From contig NC_090984.1 in the NCBI RefSeq assembly GCF_041146395.1, positions 81,107,114 to 81,171,113 of the forward strand: a stretch of 64,000 nucleotides of DNA. Reading direction: 5' to 3'. Positions 12,300-64,000 of the stretch are shown piece after piece. The DNA is from Eulemur rufifrons (lineage: Eukaryota > Chordata > Mammalia > Primates > Lemuridae). The stretch's first letter is position 1, and the number at the start of each line of letters is the position of its first letter. The notes under the pieces are model-generated. The model saw only the letters and a list, made by a program, of their open reading frames with translations, had not been told where the DNA came from and made no database searches. A program made the position numbers and the translations under genes.

Positions 12300-14230
12300 G
12301 ACACTCTGTGGTAGAAAACTTTGTGGCATTATCAGCCATTGAATTTCAAATGGCTCAGTGGATTTAAAAAATTTTTTATCTTCATGAAGAGAATCTTATT
12401 TTTTTCAGAATCTTATTAAACTAACTCTAATTTTCTTCTCTATTTTTATTTGATAAAGTAAATAACTTATAAGCAGTGATTAAAAGTTTGGGGGTCTTTT
12501 TTGTTAAGATAATTGAGGGATATTGAGTGAGGGAAGTATAAATGTATGAGTATCAATATTTATATACATTCAAAGTAGGATAAGTAATATACTCCAAGAA
12601 TAAAAAAATGCATTGAAATTTTTGGATCCTATACTATTTAAGTCAAAATTAGAAGATTTTTCTCAAAAGAAAGTAATCAACCTCAAAACAATGTAGTTTT
12701 GTTTTTGTTTTTAAATTAAGTTGCTGATTATATCCCAGCCATTATCAGAGATGACTTTTAGTTCGAGAACTATTTAGTCTCAGGAACCCTTTATACTCTC
12801 AAGAATTTTTGAGTCTCTCTATTGCGTCACCTCTGCACCTGTTTCCCCTCCGTCCTGGTCCCTACCTGACACCTCCAAGAGATTTTGTTTATGTGGATTT
12901 TATCTATTGATATCTGCCATTTTCGAAATTCACACTAATTTTAACTTAGTTTTAAATCAACCTAGTTTAATTTTTAAAATTTTTATTTATTGAAAAATGA
13001 CAATAAGCCCATTATGTTAACAAAACATTTTCAATGAAAAATAACTATTTTCTAAATCAAAAAAAATTCAAAAAGAGTGACATTGTTTTGCATTTTTACA
13101 AATATGTTTAAGAGAAGGCAACTAGGTTCTCATATTTGCTTCTGCATTCAATTTGTTGCCATACGTTGTTTGGATTGACTTATGTGAAGGAAATCTGGCC
13201 TCACACAGATACATAGTTACAAAGAGAGTTCTTGAGAAACCCCCGAAACCTCTGGGTATCCATGGGGCCTGGGATCACACTTTCATATTTTGAGAAACTC
13301 TGCTTATATACAAGTAATGTGTTTCAGAGAATCTTTTTGTTATTGTTCTCATAAGTAGGATAAACGTATGGTTTGATATATGAATAATAAGTAACTAAAA
13401 GTGGCTACTATAGTATTTTATTAAATAGCATGTATATATGAAATATATATGTATATTCAGTATATGTATTTGACCCTAGGTAAATATGTATTCGTGCATT
13501 CAGAAATGTTTATGGTACCAGATTCAGTGCCCTAGAAGCTGATGGCTCCTTAGGGTTCTAAGACTAGAATGTGGTGAGCAGAAACTTAGGAGATCTTATA
13601 TCATTATTAATAATTCCACAGGAGTCAAGCAATGACCTGGTTCAAAGTGGGACTCTTTCATAAGGATTTTATAAGTACAATATTAGAAACCATTCCTCAG
13701 TCTGTTCCTGACTCTCATGGTAATCTCTGTCATTACCATAGCAACCCATTCATACCTCTGACAAATATATTCTGAATGTCCCTATTGGGGAAATAGAATT
13801 AAATACAAAATCTTCTCCCAACCCAGACAACCTCTCCACAAATGCAGTAGAGAAAGAAGTTTTATTTGTTAAGTAATCATTAAACCAGGATGTGATGTTG
13901 TCCATCACAGGCAATCTGTTAAGAGATTGCAAAGAAATCTCCCCTTTTTGTATAGCCAAGCAGATACAGCCCATTGCATACATGCTCTCAAAAGATAAAC
14001 AATAACTAGTCCTCAAGTAAGAGAACTTGACAGCACCATTGGTCACACATAGTTCATCTGAGAATCACCTCATAACTGAGGCAACTGTGTTAGCTAATTG
14101 GCTTTATCCAGAGGAAAAATAATATCTTTGACAGGAGGTAGTTTTGCAACTTGGGTCAAGCCACCACTGAAGTTAGGCTCCTACATCAAATTTACCATCT
14201 AGCAGGGGAAACTAACAACAGATAAGTAAT
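12300..14230. other. Intergenic, nothing recognised
   Basis: AT-rich sequence between the L1 and the LTR-like repeat. No exon, RNA or confident element seen. Confidence 0.5.
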
Positions 14231-14234
14231 TACA

Positions 14235-14610
14235 TTATGGTTTTAATAAAGTGCGATGGAGAAGTACTGAGGATGCTAACAGTGTCTGGGAACCTAAAAG
14301 TGGTCCGGGAGGTCTGGAAAGGTTTCCCTGAGGAAGTGCCAGACTTCTAGGCAGTCTAACAGCAAGTGTGAAGGCCGTGGTGCTAAAAAGTGCTAGATGT
14401 GTTTGAAGAACTGAGAGAATGCTAACATAGCTGGAAGGAGCAAGAGAACGCCAACAATTGAAGCTGGAAGGGTAAGCTGGGGCCGGGCCATGCTGGGTCT
14501 TGTACGGCACCATGATAAGAATTTTGGACTCTATCCCAAGATTTTTAAGTAGAGTGACCCGATCAGATTTACATAGCTGGTTCACAATGAACTTGGGTAA
14601 CTCCAAGTTC
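14235..14610 (+). repeat. Ancient interspersed repeat, LTR-like
   Basis: Contains the motif series 'gggccatgctgggtcttgta', 'ggactctatcccaag', 'agtgacccgatcagattta' shared with 55180-55520. Family name not certain. Confidence 0.45.
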
Positions 14611-16048
14611 TACTGAGCATAAATCCATTACACCAGGAGGGCACAGTGCTACAAGAAATCCTGGTGAGTCAGACAGGCTTGGGGCGCCAAGCAGGGTGGA
14701 TAGCAAATAAAGTCTCAACAGCTACCAGGTGACTTGTTTCCTTGTTAGAGGCATAAATTAATCCTCTTAAGTAACTCTTTTCTCTGGGTTCAAGTAAACA
14801 TACCGGAAGCAGCTAGGGAAGGAGTTTCAAGCTATGAAAATTTTGGTGAAAAAAGACTTTGTTGTTCGAAGTATTCCTCTTCTATGTAGTGGTCCCAGCA
14901 TGCAGATGAGGAAAAGAGAATAATGAACACCCCTCCCACCAAACACAGCAAATTGTAGAGGCACCATTAGATTAGGCGTTTAAGGTGTATTCTAGTCCAA
15001 TCCTATTTTATAGATGAGGAATCCAGTTTAGATTACAATAATTCGTAATTTTCTTTTGGCCTAATTGAAATGCATCGTATAAAAGATAAGAGGAAGAGTG
15101 TGAGAAGGGGCTTCGCCTTCCTCTCTGGAGGGCTGGGCAGTTACTAACGGTTTCTGAAACGCTTAACACAATCCTCCAAACTGGCGGGCTGCAGCAGCGG
15201 GCGGCCAGCGGAGGTGACAGGAAGGGCTCGTTGGGACGGGGTCCTCTCCCGGGGAAGCCGCGGTAACCCGGGCTGGACCTCGCGGGAGACCCGAGGCGCC
15301 ATCCCTCGTGTCCAGGGGACAGCAGGGTATTTACTCCGCCTCTGAGAAGTCGAGGCTAGAAACTTACTAGTTGAGCAATTTCGGTGCCCCCCTGTCCAGG
15401 CTGGGGACCCCGTTGAGAACATGCCTCTAACGAGGAGAAATTTTCGGGAGGAAAAAAAGTCTTGCGAGAACCTGGCTAAAATTCAGCAGTCTCCAGGGAA
15501 CGATTCAGGGCACCACCCTTGCAGTTGCCTCAGTGAAAGGAGGCCGGGGCGTGTCTGCAGCTCGCGCGGGCGCACGGAGCTCCCGGGCCGGGGCCGCGGG
15601 CTGCGGAGCGGGCAGCGGCGGGAGGACCGGGCGCTGGGGGCGCTGAGCCGCGGCCGCGCTTCCGGAGCCCGGCGGACAGCGTCAGCGGAGCGGGCGGCTT
15701 CCGGCCGCGGCGTAAACAAGGGCCGTGAGCTGCCGGAGGCGGGGCGCGCGGGCTGCGAGAGAGAGCCGGCCTGAGGCGGTCTCCGTCCCCGGCGTGCTCC
15801 GGGTCCTGGGCCCCCGCTGCCCCGCTGCCCCGCTGCCCGCAGGCGCGTCCCGGCGGCGGAGAGCCGTCCTCGGCCGAGGAGGGCCGGGAAACGCGAGCGC
15901 AGGCGGCAGGGAGGCCTCAACGCCGTCCCTCTCGCCGCTGCCGCCTTCTCCTTGCCTCGCGCCGCCGTGCATTTCTTTCCTTCTTCTTTGTCTCTTTCTC
16001 CCCTCGCGGGTGTGAGCATTCTTGGTGAACTAAAGTGCAGCCTCAAAG

Positions 16049-27243
<11,195 letters not shown>

Positions 27244-27430
27244 GGCTTCATACATAATGTCTCTGATAACCTTGCATGGACAGCAGACCTGTAAACGTCA
27301 GAGTGGCATCATTTGTATAATTACACGCATTGTTGTAGTTTGCAGCTTTTTGGTTTTAATGTGCATGTGAATGGCCTAGAGAACCTATTTTTGTGTCTAA
27401 AGTTTACAATAAATGTATTTAACACCAGTA
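27244..27430 (+). other. KLHDC2: KLHDC2 3' UTR
   Basis: Short 3' UTR of about 190 bp that ends shortly after a canonical AATAAA at 27408-27413. The exact cleavage site is inferred. Confidence 0.7.
27408..27413 (+). terminator. KLHDC2: KLHDC2 polyadenylation signal AATAAA
   Basis: Canonical hexamer 165 bp after the stop codon, the only AATAAA between the stop and the opposing NEMF transcript region. Confidence 0.75.
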
Positions 27431-27611
27431 ACGGTCCTCTATTAAAAGTAAAAGAAAATTAATGCTTGGGCTTTTTACCCCCAAAGAATGGTTATTACAT
27501 TTCCTTTTTGGTAACTTCAGGATATACATCTGTAGAAACATTATACGAAACAGTCTTACCATTATGAAATGGTGAAGTTATTTTTTAAAAACATTAAAAT
27601 TTTAGATATTT

Positions 27612-27617
27612 TTTAAT
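27612..27617 (-). terminator. NEMF: Candidate NEMF polyadenylation signal ATTAAA
   Basis: Second-most-common poly(A) hexamer on the minus strand, positioned where the convergent gene should end. Confidence 0.3.
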
Positions 27618-28186
27618 GGCAAGAGTAGTCAGTCTGTTATATAGCCTAGCATCATAAATACAACATAATAAAGAGCTTTTTTTTTTTTTACATTAATTTC
27701 AAATGGAAAAATATCCTCAATAGGACTAAGCTGGTCAAAGAAATCGTGGAGGGACCTACGGCTATTTGTAAATGCTTCCTTCAGTGTAGAAGCTGGGGCA
27801 CATGGTCATGTTGACTATAGGTGGTACTGAAGTGCACTTTTGATATTGTAGGTTGATACTCTATCATGCAGGATAATTACTAGAGGTAGAAATTAAAATG
27901 GTACAGAAATGAATGAGATTATAAGAAAGAAATTAATATGAAGACTGAAGGTATATATAAATGCATGGAAATAACACCAATTTCTTCCACGAATTAGTTC
28001 TTAAGCTGAATCATGAGAATTGTTTGTATTTTACATTTGGTCTAATACTTTTTTGACAAGTATAGGTGAAAGCAGAAGAAAATCCACTCTACTCCAATAC
28101 TTAGGGTTTTCAAGACACAATCCTTAAATGTTTAACCACCCCCAGCCCCAACAAGAAAAAAACCCTTATTACTGGCTTGTTTTTTT

Positions 28187-28187
<1 letters not shown>

Positions 28188-28217
<30 letters not shown>
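28188..28217. repeat. (TA)n microsatellite
   Basis: About 14 TA dinucleotides inside the putative NEMF 3' UTR. Confidence 0.85.
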
Positions 28218-28585
28218 GTTAGATGTTATATACAGTAGATTAAGTCAATAGTTTAAGCAATAGAGCCACTGCACTGTTCAATTTCTTTACATTGTGAAAT
28301 GAGTACTAAGTATTAACCTCCCAAATTTCAAGAAAATGTAGAATAACTACAGATGTATTAATTAGCATTTAACTGTCCACAAATATTTTAGGAAATCCTA
28401 TCATAGACAGTGTTTCGTCTATATAAAACTGAAAAAACAAGAATTAAGTCCTTTTGGCGAATATAGCAAGGCAATGTTTAGTTCATTTTTAAATGCGGAA
28501 GTCCTGTTACATGGCGTTTTCATCTTTGAACTTCCAAAAGGCTATAAAATTGGCTCTTCTTAAATATTTTAGGGTTTCATTTCAG

Positions 28586-61871
<33,286 letters not shown>

Positions 61872-62029
61872 CTACAAAAGCAGAGGGTATTATTTTTAGT
61901 ATTTTCCTATAAAATTTAACATTCAAATTATAGTACAAATTTATATCCCAACATAAAAATAAGAGCAATCAGTGAAAATAAGTATACTTATTTTGAAATA
62001 TTGTTAGAAATGACAATTTCAATACTTAC

Positions 62030-63300
62030 AGAAATTGGAAATTACAATGAACTTACAGAAATCAGTGCAAGTTATAAGAATTCAATGGAAGTCAACCACA
62101 TATAAAAAGGACTACAAAACCATGACCAGGGAGGATTTATCCCTGGAATGCAAGGTAGATCTGGCATCCAAAAAATTGGTTACTGTAAAATATATATATA
62201 TCATGTTAATCAAATAAAGGACAAAAACAACATATAATTTCAATAGATGCAGAAAAAGTATTTGACAAAATTCCTTAAAAAACTAGGAATAAAATTAGGA
62301 ATAAACTAGTAATAAAAGGGAGCACTCTCAACCTGATAAAAGGCACCTGTGAAAAACCTATAGTAACATCATACTTAACACATTGACTGCCACACTAGAA
62401 AAAAAATTTTTTCCTTGAGACCACAATGTTTTATTAAGAAAACAGAACAAAAACTTCAAAAACAAAATGATCCTTTCTAATTTAATGAAAAATTTGTTAT
62501 TTTTTATTGTTTTCTGTATGTGAGTTATATGCAACTTGAAAAATAGTTCTTTTGGCTCCCAAGGTGAAGAGACGTGTGAGTTACGTATGCTTCACAAAGC
62601 CCTTGGCTGAAAACTATCACAAGTTAAATACAACACACATGGCAGTTAATGTGTTAATGGTGAAAGACTGAATGTTTTCCCCCTAAGATCAGGACAAGGA
62701 AAGAATATTTACTCTCTCCATTGCTATTCACCATTGTACTGGAGGTTATAACTAGCGCAATAGGCAAAATTAATTAAATGCATTCACATTCTAAAGGAAG
62801 AAGTAAAGCATCATTATTCACAGAAGACATGACCCTGTACATTAAAAAATCCTAAGGAATCCACAAAACAAACAAAAAAACCCACAAAACTGACTAGAAT
62901 TAATAAACGAGTTTATCAGGTTTGCAGGACACAAAATCAATATACAAAAGACAATTATATTTCTACCCAAAAATGAAATTAAGAAAATTCTACTCCCAAT
63001 AGCATTAAAAATAATAGAATGTTTAGGAATAAATCTAAAAAAGGAAGTACAGATTTATACACTGAAAATTTCAAAATATTGCTGTGAGAAATTAAAATAT
63101 CTAAATAAATGGTAAGACATTCTCTGTTCATAGAAGACTCAATTTAGGTAAAATGGCAATTCTCCCCAAATTAATCTACAGATTCAATATAATTCTTACC
63201 AAAATGCCAGCAAGCTTTTTTTTGTAGAAAATAACAAGTCAATCCTAAATTTTATAAGGAAATGCAAAAGACCTAGAATAGCCAAAACGCTTTTGGAAAA
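62030..63300 (+). mobile_element. L1 ORF2 remnant hosting the TTAA element
   Basis: gggaggatttatccctggaa, aatttcaatagatgcagaaa, tgaaagactgaatgttttcc, tcaggtttgcaggacacaaa: ORF2 order preserved across the 62379-62653 insertion. Confidence 0.8.
62379..62653. mobile_element. TTAA-flanked miniature DNA element, copy 2
   Basis: A 275 bp AT-rich non-coding block is flanked by TTAA on both sides (62375-62378, 62654-62657). It starts CACATTGACTGCCA and ends TGGCAGTTAATGTG, 14 bp inverted termini with one mismatch. It interrupts an L1 ORF2 remnant whose two halves rejoin as ...CATACTTAATGGTGAAAG. TTAA target duplication is the hallmark of the piggyBac superfamily. No transposase frame is present, so it is a non-autonomous (MITE-like) copy. 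The family name is not known to me. Confidence 0.8.
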
Positions 63301-63326
63301 AAAGAACAAAGTTAGAGGACATATAT

Positions 63327-63633
63327 ACAAGTTGAGTATCCCTTATCTGAAATGCTTGGGACCAGTGTGTTTTGGACTTCAGATTTTGGAATACTGGCAT
63401 ATACGTAACGAGGTATTTCAGGGAGAGAATCCAAGTAACACAAAATTCAATTATGTTTCATATACACCTTATACGCATAGCTTGAATGTAATTTTACACA
63501 ATCTTTTTAATAATTTTGTGTACCCATCACATGAGGTTAGTGTGGAAGTTTCCACTTGTGGCATTATGTCTGCACTCAAACAGTTTCAGATTTTGGAGCA
63601 TTTTGGATTTCAGATTAGGAATACTCAACCTGT
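63327..63633. mobile_element. Tigger-type DNA transposon
   Basis: About 300 bp with matching inverted ends tacaagttgagtatccctta and ggaatactcaacctgta; the longest of three copies here. Confidence 0.75.
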
Positions 63634-63893
63634 ACTACCTGATTTCAAAAAGTATAGAAATTTGTCAGACTTTGGCTTAATCTAAACTTGCAAATTTTAC
63701 ACACGCTATACTAACAGTTGGAAAGTTTTAAAGATCACTTGTTAATGAATTCTAATTTCATAAGAGAGGAAAAATAACTCCCCAATGCTCAGTAATCCAT
63801 ACCTGCCTGCCTTTGCGTCTTTTCTAGATTTCTTAATATAGAGCTAAGTGATGATCTTCTCTAGTATAAAATTTTATTAAGATCAAAAAAGTT

Positions 63894-64000
63894 GGCCGGG
63901 CGCAGTGGCTCATGCCTATAATCCTAGCACTCTGGGAGGCTGAGGCAGGAGGATTGCTTAAGCCCAGGAGTTTGAGGTTGCTGTGAGCTAGACTGATGCC
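63894..64000 (+). mobile_element. Alu with arms fused, cut by window end
   Basis: ggccgggcgcagtggctcat start runs to gggaggctgaggcaggagga and then straight into right-arm sequence (gaggttgctgtgagctag). The middle appears deleted. Confidence 0.8.

Larger units (their letters stand above)
27590..28585 (-). other. NEMF: Probable NEMF 3' UTR
   Basis: About 1 kb of AT-rich sequence after the NEMF stop, including a (TA)n tract at 28188-28217. No clear AATAAA on the minus strand was seen. ATTAAA at 27612-27617 (minus) is the best candidate signal, placing the end about 160 bp from the KLHDC2 end. The end point is a guess. Confidence 0.4.

Noticed and set aside
14235..14606. 123-codon minus frame
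   Set aside because: Lies in an LTR-like interspersed repeat; no protein family recognised.
15421..15774. 117-codon plus frame upstream of KLHDC2
   Set aside because: Same CpG-island effect; no recognisable protein and not in frame with KLHDC2.
15483..16046. 187-codon minus-strand open frame over the promoter
   Set aside because: Arg/Pro/Ala-rich translation in a CpG island, with several other long overlapping frames on both strands; explained by base composition.

Overview
The window is nuclear DNA from a primate, most likely a strepsirrhine (lemur or galago type). About seventeen Alu copies are present. Several carry the strepsirrhine right-arm form, with a TA-rich stretch and a 'tccatataatttctttcta'-like block before the 'agtagagac' motif, which human Alus lack. 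Exon sequences are close to the human orthologues, all introns are GT-AG, and old L1, L2, MIR, Tigger, hAT and LTR remnants fill the introns.

Layout, left to right. (1) 1-7366: the 3' end of KLHDC1 (+), with its last two coding exons (1570-1622 and 7180-7366) separated by a repeat-rich 5.6 kb intron. (2) 7367-15.2 kb: KLHDC1 3' UTR and intergenic DNA with one young Alu and a 1.9 kb antisense L1. (3) 15.2-16.3 kb: a CpG-island promoter. (4) 16049-27243: complete KLHDC2 (+), 13 coding exons, 406 codons. (5) 27.4-27.6 kb: tail-to-tail boundary. (6) 28586-61871: the 3' 27 coding exons of NEMF (-), about 881 residues from within the NFACT-N region to the stop; the 5' exons lie beyond 64000.

The gene order KLHDC1-KLHDC2-NEMF is that of human 14q21. 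KLHDC1 and KLHDC2 are kelch-repeat substrate receptors of cullin-RING ligases that read C-terminal degrons. NEMF binds obstructed 60S subunits and extends stalled chains with C-terminal tails. All three therefore work in protein quality control at C-termini, but their adjacency does not by itself show co-regulation.

Most unusual features: two copies of a ~275 bp TTAA-flanked miniature element with 14 bp inverted termini (piggyBac-like), one sitting in an L1 whose empty site can be read off; a degenerate partial duplicate of a NEMF exon with its L1 flank; a full-length-ended L1 tail nested in an opposite L1; a 59 bp retro-insertion with perfect 13 bp target duplications; and an unclassified block with degenerate ~35-40 bp internal repeats. 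No tRNA, snRNA, rRNA, CRISPR or bacterial-type feature was found.
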